Assembly (NCBI GenBank): GCA_031282325.1
Contig: JAITDY010000015.1
Coordinates: 1-24,791 of the forward strand
DNA: 24,791 nt
From: Lactobacillaceae bacterium
Lineage (GTDB): Bacteria; Bacillota; Bacilli; Lactobacillales; Lactobacillaceae
Direction of reading: 5' to 3'
Shown: in pieces, positions 15,631 to 24,254 of the stretch
How positions within the stretch are numbered: position 1 is the first letter of the stretch
How the letters are laid out: every line of letters begins with the position of its first letter
Notes under the pieces: generated by a model
What the model was told of the DNA's origin: nothing
Seen by the model: the letters and a program-made list of their open reading frames with translations, nothing else
The model's database searches: none
Made by a program: the position numbers and the translations under genes

Positions 15631-17485
15631 TAATAATGAAAATTTAAATGAAGCAAAATTCAATCCAACTACACCTAATTTCAGAACAGAAGCTGGGAAG
15701 AAAATTGCTCAATTATTTCCGGAAGTTGTCGCTGATGGACAAATTGATTTTGATGCCTTGCAAGAAGTATTGTCTCCAGATTTAGAACTAACCGGTGGCG
15801 ATGAAAAATATGGCTTTACTTGGCGCGGTAAGTCAGATGCTAAAAGGATTGCGGATACACCAGCTCGAAATACAACTTTGGTAGCAAATAAAGAAAAGTC
15901 TAAAGACTGGGATACAACACAAAATGTCTATATCGAAGGAGATAATCTTGAAGTTTTGAAGTTGTTGCAAAAGGCATACACTAATAAAGTCAAGCTAATT
16001 TATATTGATCCTCCTTATAATACTGGTAAGGATTTTGTATATCATGATGATTTCCATGATAGTTATGAAAATTATTTAAAGCAAACTGGACAGGTAGATA
16101 ACAAAGGAAATTCCACAACCACAAATAAGGAAACTAATGGACGTTTTCACACTGATTGGTTAAATATGATGTATCCGCGTTTAAAGTTAGCAAGAAACTT
16201 GTTGACTGAAGATGGTGTAATTTTTGTTTCGATTGATAATAATGAGCAAGCACATTTGAAGGAAATGATGGATGAAATTTTTGGTGAAGAAAATTTCGTT
16301 AATATAATTGTTTGGCAAAGGGCATCGGGAGGAGGCAACGCTTCTGGAATTATAACAGGACATGATTTTATTTTTGTTTATCAAAAAAATATAAATAATT
16401 TAATAGATTATCGAGGAGATAAAATCGATAGTAAGCGTTTTCCCAAAGAGAAGAAGAAAATTATCAATGGTAAAGAATATTTTTTAGATGATGATGTTGT
16501 TAGGAAAGTTTTCGGAAAATATAGTGGCGGAGAACAACGACGACTATATTTTGAAGAAATAGATCAATATAGAAGTTTAGACAAAGCTGAAGAACTAAGA
16601 TCAAAAGTTAAAAACGGAGAATATATATTGATCAAACAGCCAAATGGCAAGCATTTCTTTGGACAATATAAATCTATTGATAGCCGCAAAAAACTTTATT
16701 CAATAATTCAAGGCGTTTTAAATAATAAAGGTCCGATTGATATAGCTGAGTTAGGATTAAACGAAAATTATTTTGAATACCCAAAACCAGTTCATTTAAT
16801 AAAAAAAATAATTTCAAGTATTTCAGATACTGACGCAATAATTCTTGATTTCTTTTCTGGTTCTGGAACGACTGCACAAGCAACTATAAATTCAAATGTC
16901 GAGGATGGTGGCAATCGTAAATTCATTATGGTACAACTACCAGAAAAATTGGATAAAAAATCTGGTGCATATAAGGACAATTATCGAATAATACCGGATA
17001 TTGCAGAAGAACGAATTAGACGTGCCGGAGAAAAAATCTTATCCGAACATCAAGAATCTCGTGGGAAATTAGATGTTGGCTTCAAAGTATACGAATTACA
17101 ATCTTCTACCATTAATAAATGGAATGAAGAACCAAACGAATTTAATAATCAATTAGAATTATTTAATAAAAATATATTTACAGAGGATTCTAATAATCAG
17201 CAAAGAGCACGCGAAATAGCAATTAAGTCTGGAATTCCTTTAACTATTAATCCAGTTATTGAAAACGATACTTATCATTATATATCTGAAGATAAGGAAG
17301 TTTTTGTAGTACTTGGAAAATATGATGAAAATTTATTAAGAACGCTAGATGGAAAACGACAGTTATCAATTGCAACAGTAGTATTACACGAATTAGAAAA
17401 CGGTTCTGAAATTAAGTTTAATTTATTAGAACAGCTAAAACAGAACACTGATTTAAATAATCACTTTAATTTGGAGTGGCTGTGA
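15623..17485 (+). CDS. mod: Type III restriction-modification DNA methyltransferase Mod
   Basis: A 620-residue beta-class N6-adenine methyltransferase: catalytic motif IV DPPYNTG at 129-135 comes before the S-adenosylmethionine motif DFFSGSGTT at 409-417. The stretch between them, about 230-390, should hold the target recognition domain and is more AT-rich than the ends. Mod methylates one strand of an asymmetric site and gives sequence specificity to the Mod-Res complex. ATG 15623 is chosen: AAGGAG ends ten bases upstream; an in-frame TTG at 15602 lies before this site. The C-terminus ends in HFNLEWL, a sequence repeated in a remnant 1.3 kb downstream. The next gene starts one base after the stop. 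Confidence 0.93.
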
Positions 17486-17486
17486 T

Positions 17487-18413
17487 ATGACGATTAAAGG
17501 AAAAGATTTTATTTTATTGAATATCAATCCAAAGAAACCAAAACAATTCAAATTCCCAATCTCACTTTCAAATCTTAATTATGTGTATGGAATATGTTCT
17601 GAAAATAAATATCAAAAAATACCAATTCATCAAGAATATTTATCGCATATAGCTGTATTTATTAACAATTTAATCTATGAATTACCAGATACCATGTTTT
17701 CAGAAGTAGATAAACAGAAATTTTATATAAATTATCATATTGCAATATCGGCAATATCGAGATTGAGAATGATGAATAGAATAGTTTTTAAAACAAGCGA
17801 TTTGATGCTAGAAATACCAAAATTATATCAGTTTGTTGAAATTGTTAGAGATTTATTAGATGCCTTAAAGGTATTGGTTGAAAAAAATAATAATGAAATA
17901 TTGGAAGTTAAAGATATTGATAAAATATTTAAGCGGATAATCGATATTGATACAAAATATCCTTTATATGCGTTAAGAAATATTTTATCACATGCTAAAT
18001 TATTAAAAGATAAAAAATTAAAAAATGTAAAAATAAATTTAACTTCTGAAGATAAATTCGATTTTAGAAATAAGATTTTTGGTGATATAGAAGAAGATGG
18101 ACGCTATATTTATATTCAATATTTTTCTCCACCAACAAATCAAATTTTATCTGGTGAAAGATATTTATTAAAAATTGAAAAATCAATTATCTTGGAAGCA
18201 TTTAGTTTATATAAAAAAATTATTAAAAAATTAGAAAATAAAATCATTTCAACAAATATTGTTTTAGATGATCGATTAACTAGTGTTGCACATTTACCAG
18301 AATCAACATTTCCAGAATATATTGGAACTAGAATTCCATATACTGCGTATTTATTGATGATTCATGGAATTATAGGGAATGTTTTCTATAAATATAAAGA
18401 GGAAAAATTATAA
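17487..18413 (+). CDS. Unknown protein inserted between mod and res, possible HEPN-type
   Basis: A 308-residue soluble protein rich in Ile, Lys and Asn. I do not recognise the family. The central region is helical with YPLYALRNILSHAKLL; R164-N-x3-H169 fits the R-x4-6-H motif of HEPN ribonucleases, with the polar residue after Arg, but this alone is weak. It starts one base after mod, behind the GGAG in the mod tail, and its TAA shares one base with the ATG of a broken PIN-domain gene, so the two were one module. A HEPN/PIN pairing in a restriction locus would suggest an RNA-targeting or toxin-like defence component. Composition is more AT-rich than mod or res, in line with transfer. Confidence 0.5.
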   Translation: MTIKGKDFILLNINPKKPKQFKFPISLSNLNYVYGICSENKYQKIPIHQEYLSHIAVFINNLIYELPDTMFSEVDKQKFYINYHIAISAISRLRMMNRIVFKTSDLMLEIPKLYQFVEIVRDLLDALKVLVEKNNNEILEVKDIDKIFKRIIDIDTKYPLYALRNILSHAKLLKDKKLKNVKINLTSEDKFDFRNKIFGDIEEDGRYIYIQYFSPPTNQILSGERYLLKIEKSIILEAFSLYKKIIKKLENKIISTNIVLDDRLTSVAHLPESTFPEYIGTRIPYTAYLLMIHGIIGNVFYKYKEEKL

Positions 18414-18635
18414 TGAAAAACATGTTTATCGATACAAATATTTTTTAGATTTATACAGATTTCCTGTAGAAGATATTAAAATGATGAAACAACTGCCAAA
18501 TTTATTAAATAAAAATATAAAATTATTTGTTTCGACACAAATTGTAAATTAAATAGAACGTAATCGAGGAAGCGATATAAATGAAACTGAAAAAATTCAA
18601 ACCCAATTAAATAAATTAAAAAAAGATGGAACAAG
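18413..18635 (+). pseudogene. Broken PIN-domain (DUF4935-like) ribonuclease gene
   Basis: ATG 18413 begins MKNMFIDTNIF, the acid-containing first strand of a PIN domain, then TAG at 18446-18448. Adding one T to the T6 run (18441-18446) restores LDLYRFPVEDIKMMKQLP and a further PIN-like stretch. A TAA at 18550-18552 then falls where related proteins carry a conserved Glu before a RNR-type motif (here IERNR). The reading continues to about 18635, where homology switches abruptly to the 3' end of a mod gene. So the gene has a frameshift, a nonsense codon and a lost C-terminal half. Family assignment is by pattern. Confidence 0.65.
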
Positions 18636-18812
18636 GTCTTTGTGTTATTGGGTGATTACAATAATAAGCTATCGAGGAAATTAGAAAAACAGTGCAAATC
18701 ATCAATCGAAACTATTGTTTTACCGTGGGATTTAGAAATTAAGCTTAATTCATTGGAAATGTTAGAGAAAGGCCCAGAAATAAATGGCCGTTTTAATTTG
18801 GAGTGGTTATGA
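18636..18812 (+). pseudogene. Remnant of a second mod gene 3' end
   Basis: Fifty-eight codons ending in TGA 18810-18812 encode VFVLLGDYNNKLSR, then EIKLNSLEMLEKGPEINGRFNLEWL in outline. The intact mod ends VFVVLGKYDENLLR, then EIKFNLLEQLKQNTDLNNHFNLEWL. The shared pattern runs over the whole 58-61 residues. The remnant has no start codon and joins the PIN pseudogene directly. It shows that the material between mod and the unknown gene at 18809 was inserted into, or recombined with, an older mod whose tail was left behind. Its GGAG (18800-18803) now serves the next gene, as the equivalent GGAG in mod serves the gene after it. Confidence 0.8.
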
Positions 18813-19426
18813 TTATGAAAGAATTTGAATTAATAAAATCAGCGTTGAGTCCTTTGTTCGAAAAAATACCAGTTTTTGGGACATTTTTTGAAATGTATTC
18901 ATCTTTACAAAATGAAGTAAGATTCCAGAGAGTCGAAACGTTTCTAGTAGAAGTATCTCAACAAATTGATGGATCTATAAAAATAGAAAAAAACTTAGAT
19001 TATACGCAATGGGTCGGAACAATTGAGACAATTATTGAAGATGTATCATATGCTAAAAATCAAGTGAAAAAAGAGTATTTCAAAAACATATTAATTCATC
19101 ATTTAAATTTTAGTGATAGTCAGATAAAGTGGAATATTGATGATCAAATTGTATATACTTTAGAAAATATTAATATTTTAGATTTTGATATTCTTAATTG
19201 GATCCAGAGTAATCCGAAGGTACAATTACAGAATATGCTACTAAAAGATTATCCAGCAGGAATTTCTCAAGCAGGAATAAATAATTTAGATAATCTCGGG
19301 CTTATTCATAAAAACATTTCTGGTATAACGGTCGGTAGCCAAGGTTCTAACAATATATTTACAGGTTCAATCACTGAATTTGGAAATGAGTTTATAACAT
19401 ATATTACTTCGGAACAGGAGAACTAA
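18809..19426 (+). CDS. Unknown protein before res, possibly Abi-alpha/DUF4393-like
   Basis: A 205-residue protein. ATG 18809 overlaps the mod remnant stop (ATGA) five bases after GGAG; ATG 18815 is also possible. The N-terminus ALSPLFEKIPVFGTFFEMYSSLQ is amphipathic, the middle is charged and helical, and the end LGLI...TGSITEFGNEFITYI resembles the C-terminal pattern of Abi-alpha/DUF4393-like proteins, a weak resemblance from memory. It lies four bases before res and probably shares its transcript. It may have been part of the ancestral mod-x-res operon, because it follows the old mod tail in the normal coupled way. Function unknown. Confidence 0.6.
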   Translation: MIMKEFELIKSALSPLFEKIPVFGTFFEMYSSLQNEVRFQRVETFLVEVSQQIDGSIKIEKNLDYTQWVGTIETIIEDVSYAKNQVKKEYFKNILIHHLNFSDSQIKWNIDDQIVYTLENINILDFDILNWIQSNPKVQLQNMLLKDYPAGISQAGINNLDNLGLIHKNISGITVGSQGSNNIFTGSITEFGNEFITYITSEQEN

Positions 19427-19429
19427 GCA

Positions 19430-22420
19430 ATGCAACTAACCTATGAAAAACTCCCATATCAAGATCAAGCGGTATCAGCCGTCATCGATACCTTATCTGC
19501 TCATGATGATATAAATAACAGTATCGAACTCGATCCAGAAACATTGGATGCTTCTGTTCGCGTTACCTTATCAGAAAATAACCAGCAGTATCCAACCGAA
19601 AATTATTTAGATCCCTTTCCGCAATTTAATATTGAAATGGAAACTGGTACCGGTAAAACAATGGTCTATTTAAAAACGATTATGGAATTACATCGTCGTT
19701 TTTATGAAAATAAATTTGTTATTGTTGTGCCATCACGAGCAATTAAAGCTGGTGTAGAAGATAGCTTAAATAAAATGCGTAATTATTTAAGCGATGTTCA
19801 CAATACTGATAAATATCATTATTTCATTTATGATTCCAAACAGATTTCTCAACTTCAAGCTTTTGAGGGCAACAATTTTGAAATTATGTTGACCACTATT
19901 CAAGCCTTTAATTCTGCTAATAATGTAATTAATCAGGAATATAACGAAGGCTTTTTCGGTGGCCGTCCAATCGATCAAATCCGTAACTCTCACCCAATTG
20001 TAATTATTGATGAACCACAATCTGTTGATGGAGCCGATGCCGGTAAAAAAGCAATTGCTGATCTAAATCCCAAATTAGTATTACGTTATTCAGCAACTCA
20101 TAAGGACAAACAATATCCTTTGCTTTTTGAATTTGGTCCAGTGCAAGCCTATAATGCTGGAATGGTAAAACACATTGAAACACTAGGTACAGAAATTGAT
20201 ACCGATGGCAACCTTCCAGTTGTGGAATTAAAATCTGTTGAATTTAAAAATGGATCTCTTCAAGCTAAAGTAGTGGCCTATAAGGCAGCGGAAGATGATT
20301 TTGATAAAAAGCAAATAATTTTAAAATCAGGTGATCTATTATCTGAAAAAACGAAAAATACTCGTTATTTTCCTTTGGGAAAAATTACAGAAATTAATTC
20401 CCTAGAGCAATTTATCGAATTTGAAAATGGACAGCGTATAGAAATTGGCACTATCGAAGGCGAAAACGAAATTTGGTTAAATACGCAATTACGTTCTTTA
20501 ATTAAAGATCATTTAGATCGAGAATTAAAATTACAAGATAAAGGAATAAAAGTTCTATCTTTAATTTTCTTGGATTCTGTTTCTAATTATCGTGTCTATA
20601 AAGATGGCGTTCCTGAAAATGGCGAATATGCAAAATTATTTGAAAAACTTTACGATGAAATATTGCATTCCAATCCCAAGTATGAAAAATTAAATAACTA
20701 TCAGGTTCCGGTATCTGAAGTCCATGATGGTTATTTTGCCATGGACAAAAAAGGAATTATTAAGGATTCTAAAAATAAAGAAACTAATGACGATGAAACT
20801 GCTTTTCAAGTTATTATGCAAGACAAAGAAGGGTTGTTAACGCAATATGTTCCTGAAAATCCGTCCACAAACACTAAAGCAGCCAAACTCCGTTTTATTT
20901 TTAGTCATTCCGCTTTAAAAGAAGGTTGGGACAATCCCAATGTTTTTCAAATTCTTACGATTGCTACTCCAAAAAATGACTTAACACGTCGTCAAAAAAT
21001 TGGTCGTGGTTTACGTATTGCTGTAGATCAAAACGGGCAACGAGTTTATGGCGATCATAATGTCGTTACTATTTATGCTAATGAAACATTTGAGGAATTT
21101 GCCAACGGATTACAAGATGAATATGTTGCTAGCGGGTTATTAACAAATAAAATAGACGCCAATTTCTTTGCCGGAACTTTAGTTGATAAAACGCAACCAG
21201 CCCAAATAATAATCGATGAAAACGGAATCGAGCAACCTGAACTAATTGTTTTAGACGATCAAGATCACGCAAAACAAACAGTCAAGGTTTCTACTGAAGA
21301 ATCAGCTAAATTTGTTACTGTTTTACAGCAAACAAATATAATCAAAGAAGATGGTGCCCCCAAGATCAAAGAAATAAAAAGTTTAAAGTCTAAAGAAAAA
21401 CAAAATGCCATTATTAAAAATGCTGTTAATTCAGGTATCGATGAAGATATTGCTATATCATTATTGAATCAAATTTCAATTAGATTTAATTTGCCCGAAC
21501 CTACGAACCGTAAACAACGAAAAACGGTTGAAATTACGGACAAAAATAATCAATATCTTAAAGATCTTTGGGACAAAATTGCTCATAAAGTTAATTATCG
21601 TGTTCAATTTAGTGAATCAGAATTAATTGATGATGTTGTAAAAGGCGATAATCCTTTAAGCAGTATTCGTGACAGCCAAATGTCAACCGTCCAAACACGA
21701 GCAAGAATTAAATTAGCTAATGCAAAAGTTGATAATGTAGTCACTACCCAAAATACTCAACATTTATCTTGGGACAATTTGCCGATTCAAGATATCACGC
21801 GTCAAATGGCCGATAAATTAGGATTAACCCGTCAGGCAATAATTAAAATGATTTTAAAGAGTCAAGAAATTGATGATCAATTTATTTCAAAAATTAAGCA
21901 AAATCCAGCTCTGTTTGTTCGCCGAGCAGTAGTTAATATCCAAAATCACCAACGTAAACTTTTAAATAAATCATTAGTATATGTTCAAAGTGGTGAACTT
22001 TGGTCTAAAGATCAGTTAAGACCCTATGAAGCCTCAGATGATACTTTATGGCAGGTGCCGGATCAAGCTTTCATAAAAACTTTATATAAACAGATTGCCG
22101 TTCAATCCAAAGAAGAATCGCAATTTGCAGAATCTCTAGTTAAGGAAGAAAAAATAAAATACTTTTTAAAGTTACCAAATTGGTTTAAAATTCCAACTCC
22201 GTTTGGTAATTATAATCCAGACTGGGCAATATTAGCTGAGTCTAATCAAACAGAACGTTTATATTTCGTGGTTGATACTAAGTCAACCCGAGAAGCCAGC
22301 GATTTAAACCAACACGAACAAGATCGTATTAACGCTGGAAAAAGAGCATTTGATTCTGAAAATTTTGAGAATGTTATTTTCGATGCACCAGTAAAAGTTA
22401 TTGGAGATTTGAGAATTTAG
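19430..22420 (+). CDS. res: Type III restriction enzyme Res subunit
   Basis: A 996-residue superfamily 2 helicase-nuclease. Walker A METGTGKT is at 70-77, motif II IIDEPQ with D194-E195, the helicase C-terminal domain with EGWDNPN and RQKIGRGLR near 500-530, and the C-terminal PD-(D/E)xK nuclease with P930-D931 and D949-T-K951. It needs Mod for site recognition and cuts after ATP-dependent long-range communication between two inversely oriented sites. AGGAG precedes the ATG. Length is normal for Res, and the frame is intact. It is less AT-rich than the inserted genes before it. With mod and res both intact, a working type III system is plausible. Confidence 0.95.
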   Translation: MQLTYEKLPYQDQAVSAVIDTLSAHDDINNSIELDPETLDASVRVTLSENNQQYPTENYLDPFPQFNIEMETGTGKTMVYLKTIMELHRRFYENKFVIVVPSRAIKAGVEDSLNKMRNYLSDVHNTDKYHYFIYDSKQISQLQAFEGNNFEIMLTTIQAFNSANNVINQEYNEGFFGGRPIDQIRNSHPIVIIDEPQSVDGADAGKKAIADLNPKLVLRYSATHKDKQYPLLFEFGPVQAYNAGMVKHIETLGTEIDTDGNLPVVELKSVEFKNGSLQAKVVAYKAAEDDFDKKQIILKSGDLLSEKTKNTRYFPLGKITEINSLEQFIEFENGQRIEIGTIEGENEIWLNTQLRSLIKDHLDRELKLQDKGIKVLSLIFLDSVSNYRVYKDGVPENGEYAKLFEKLYDEILHSNPKYEKLNNYQVPVSEVHDGYFAMDKKGIIKDSKNKETNDDETAFQVIMQDKEGLLTQYVPENPSTNTKAAKLRFIFSHSALKEGWDNPNVFQILTIATPKNDLTRRQKIGRGLRIAVDQNGQRVYGDHNVVTIYANETFEEFANGLQDEYVASGLLTNKIDANFFAGTLVDKTQPAQIIIDENGIEQPELIVLDDQDHAKQTVKVSTEESAKFVTVLQQTNIIKEDGAPKIKEIKSLKSKEKQNAIIKNAVNSGIDEDIAISLLNQISIRFNLPEPTNRKQRKTVEITDKNNQYLKDLWDKIAHKVNYRVQFSESELIDDVVKGDNPLSSIRDSQMSTVQTRARIKLANAKVDNVVTTQNTQHLSWDNLPIQDITRQMADKLGLTRQAIIKMILKSQEIDDQFISKIKQNPALFVRRAVVNIQNHQRKLLNKSLVYVQSGELWSKDQLRPYEASDDTLWQVPDQAFIKTLYKQIAVQSKEESQFAESLVKEEKIKYFLKLPNWFKIPTPFGNYNPDWAILAESNQTERLYFVVDTKSTREASDLNQHEQDRINAGKRAFDSENFENVIFDAPVKVIGDLRI

Positions 22421-22486
22421 GATAATTTTATTTATCAAATTTTCATTTTTTTTACATTTTTTATTTAGAAATAAAAATCCATCTTT

Positions 22487-22495
22487 TGTTACAAT
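22487..22495 (+). promoter_or_regulatory. Extended -10 promoter before the C39-type secreted protein
   Basis: TGTTACAAT (TGn plus TACAAT at 22490-22495) lies seven bases before ATG 22503, again the leaderless geometry. An ATG at 22494 overlaps the -10 box itself and is therefore unlikely as the start. No good -35 is seen at 17 bases. Confidence 0.5.
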
Positions 22496-22502
22496 GAAGT
22501 TA

Positions 22503-23717
22503 ATGAAAAATATAACTAAGTTCATAAAAAATAAATTATTCCTAACTGGTTTGGCATTATTTTTTGCCATATTTTTTGGTAATCATGTCACGGCTCTTGC
22601 CGATAATGAAGCGATTTCAAATAGTATTGCTAATACTTCCTCTATTGCTAGTTCAACTAGCAATGTTTCCTCAGATTCTACTCAGTCAACTACTTCTAGT
22701 GTTTCTGAAAACAACGATAATTCTTCGCAAAACAATACAGTTAATCCACCTGTAACAAGAAACTATATTGCCATCTATCGTCTATACAATATTACAAACA
22801 TGGAGCATCTGTATACGAAAGACACAAATGAAGTAACTACTTTATTAAAAATGTTCAATACTGGCTGGAGGTATGAAGGCGCTGCTTGGATGTCTCCTGA
22901 TAATGCAGGAGTTCCAGTATATCGAGTTTACAATCCACGTTCAGGTGAGCATCTTTATACAAAAGATACAAATGAAGTTAGAGTTTTAAGTTCAAGAGGG
23001 TGGAATAAAGAAGGAATAGCCTTTTATTCAGATGATAGCGGCATTGATGTTTATCGTCTTTACAATCCGCATGCAGGGGTTGGAGCACATTTTATAACTC
23101 GTGATGAAAATGAAAAAAATGTCCTTATTTCAAGGGGCTGGAAATATGAAGGGGTTGCTTGGACTAGTAGCGACACGCCGATTGTTTCCGATTATATTCC
23201 ACCTGAAGTGCAAAAGCCATACGCAAATGCTCCTGTTTATTTTTCTCAGCTCGATTCTAGGTGGTCCCGTGTCCCTATAAACGACTCATACGTAGGTATT
23301 TCTGGATGTGTTCCAACCAGTTTGGCTATGATTTTAAAGGGAAGCTATGGAATGAATGTTGATGCAGGTACAGTTGCGATTAGAACTGATATTTATAGTC
23401 ATCAAAGTTTTGGCGTTACTGGAAAAGAATTAATAAATACAGCTAACTCATACGGACATCAAGTAGAACAAATTAATAATCAAGAACGAGCTGCAGACTT
23501 GCTTAAAGCCGGCTACCCATTAATTTTTTATGTTAATGTTGGCGTTGGTCATGCAGTTGTTGTATATGGATATAATAATGGAATCGTGAGTGTTCTTGAT
23601 CCATATGGCAGAAAATTCTATCCAACTGGTTCTGCAAGTTTATCTTCACTTTGGAATAAACCTTCTTCTGAACCAGTCGATTGGGATGCAGGAAGGCCAG
23701 TATTTGCAATTAAGTAG
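22503..23717 (+). CDS. Secreted C39-family cysteine peptidase with three DUF5648-like repeats
   Basis: A 404-residue protein from ATG 22503. The signal peptide is at 1-34 (cut near ALA-DN), followed by a Ser/Thr/Asn-rich linker to about 85. Three repeats follow (about 90-130, 138-177 and 184-224), each with YR-YN-x-GEH-YT-like and GW-x-EG-A patterns, as in DUF5648 carbohydrate or surface-binding repeats of lactic acid bacteria. The catalytic domain (about 245-404) is Peptidase_C39-like: Cys269 in SGCVPTSLAM, His350 in VGHAVVVYGY and Asp366 in LDPYG. It likely acts at the cell surface; the substrate is unknown. No Shine-Dalgarno is seen. The next gene is 12 bases downstream. Confidence 0.85.
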   Translation: MKNITKFIKNKLFLTGLALFFAIFFGNHVTALADNEAISNSIANTSSIASSTSNVSSDSTQSTTSSVSENNDNSSQNNTVNPPVTRNYIAIYRLYNITNMEHLYTKDTNEVTTLLKMFNTGWRYEGAAWMSPDNAGVPVYRVYNPRSGEHLYTKDTNEVRVLSSRGWNKEGIAFYSDDSGIDVYRLYNPHAGVGAHFITRDENEKNVLISRGWKYEGVAWTSSDTPIVSDYIPPEVQKPYANAPVYFSQLDSRWSRVPINDSYVGISGCVPTSLAMILKGSYGMNVDAGTVAIRTDIYSHQSFGVTGKELINTANSYGHQVEQINNQERAADLLKAGYPLIFYVNVGVGHAVVVYGYNNGIVSVLDPYGRKFYPTGSASLSSLWNKPSSEPVDWDAGRPVFAIK

Positions 23718-23729
23718 GTTCCGTAAAAT

Positions 23730-24143
23730 ATGAAAAAATATCTTCTATATGCAATATCAGCAATTGCTATTTTTGGAATTATTTATTATGGTATTCAAAA
23801 AATTAATAATTCTAAAGAAAATACTCAGACTAAAAAAATATCTAAAAGTATTAAAACTAAACAAGATTCATCTCAAAATTCATCCCAATCAAGTGCCAAT
23901 AAAGAAGAGTCATCATCAAAAGCTCCAGATAGTCAAACTTCTCCTACTTCCAGTTTCAATAGCACCATTCGAACATCAGAAGGTAGTAAATCTGATTTAG
24001 GACAAGCAAGAATTTTAATTTATCAAGAAGGCATCGATTCATCACCCCTGTCTGATGATGATATTTTAAAATTATGGAATAACGCAAATAAAAATAAAAC
24101 TGATTTTATTAAAAAAGTCAAAGAAAAATTAAACATACAATAA
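23730..24143 (+). CDS. Ser-rich membrane-anchored or secreted protein of unknown function
   Basis: A 137-residue protein. Residues 4-21 form an N-terminal membrane segment, then comes a Lys/Ser/Gln-rich low-complexity linker (about 26-85), then a small C-terminal domain (about 90-137: ARILIYQEGIDSSPLSDDDILKLW and on) that looks helical and folded. I do not recognise the domain. It follows the C39-type gene by 12 bases and ends at a terminator, so the two are cotranscribed and may act together outside the cell. Confidence 0.7.
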   Translation: MKKYLLYAISAIAIFGIIYYGIQKINNSKENTQTKKISKSIKTKQDSSQNSSQSSANKEESSSKAPDSQTSPTSSFNSTIRTSEGSKSDLGQARILIYQEGIDSSPLSDDDILKLWNNANKNKTDFIKKVKEKLNIQ

Positions 24144-24148
24144 CCATT

Positions 24149-24176
24149 AAAACCGTATAAATTTACGGTTTTTTTA
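24149..24176 (+). terminator. Rho-independent terminator after the secreted-protein operon
   Basis: AAAACCGTA (24149-24157) pairs with TACGGTTTT (24164-24172) around TAAATT, and more T follow. Confidence 0.85.
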
Positions 24177-24206
24177 TTTTCCAAATATTATAGAAAATTA
24201 ATGCTG

Positions 24207-24212
24207 TATAAT
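24207..24212 (+). promoter_or_regulatory. -10 box upstream of the metalloprotease gene
   Basis: TATAAT (24207-24212) lies 42 bases before the ATG. Unlike several other genes here, this one has room for a leader and a Shine-Dalgarno-like AAGGGA (24241-24246 region). No clear -35 is seen. Confidence 0.45.
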
Positions 24213-24254
24213 AAAAATTGTTATATGACATAAAATACAAAAGGGACGCTTCCA

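Noticed and set aside
16147..16980. Reverse-strand ORFs within mod
   Set aside because: They are short shadows of the intact methyltransferase frame, without start signals or recognisable motifs.
22430..22480. Terminator after res
   Set aside because: Only A/T hairpins (such as TTTTTATTT with AAATAAAAA near 22458-22477) are visible; there is no GC-containing stem, so I do not call a terminator.
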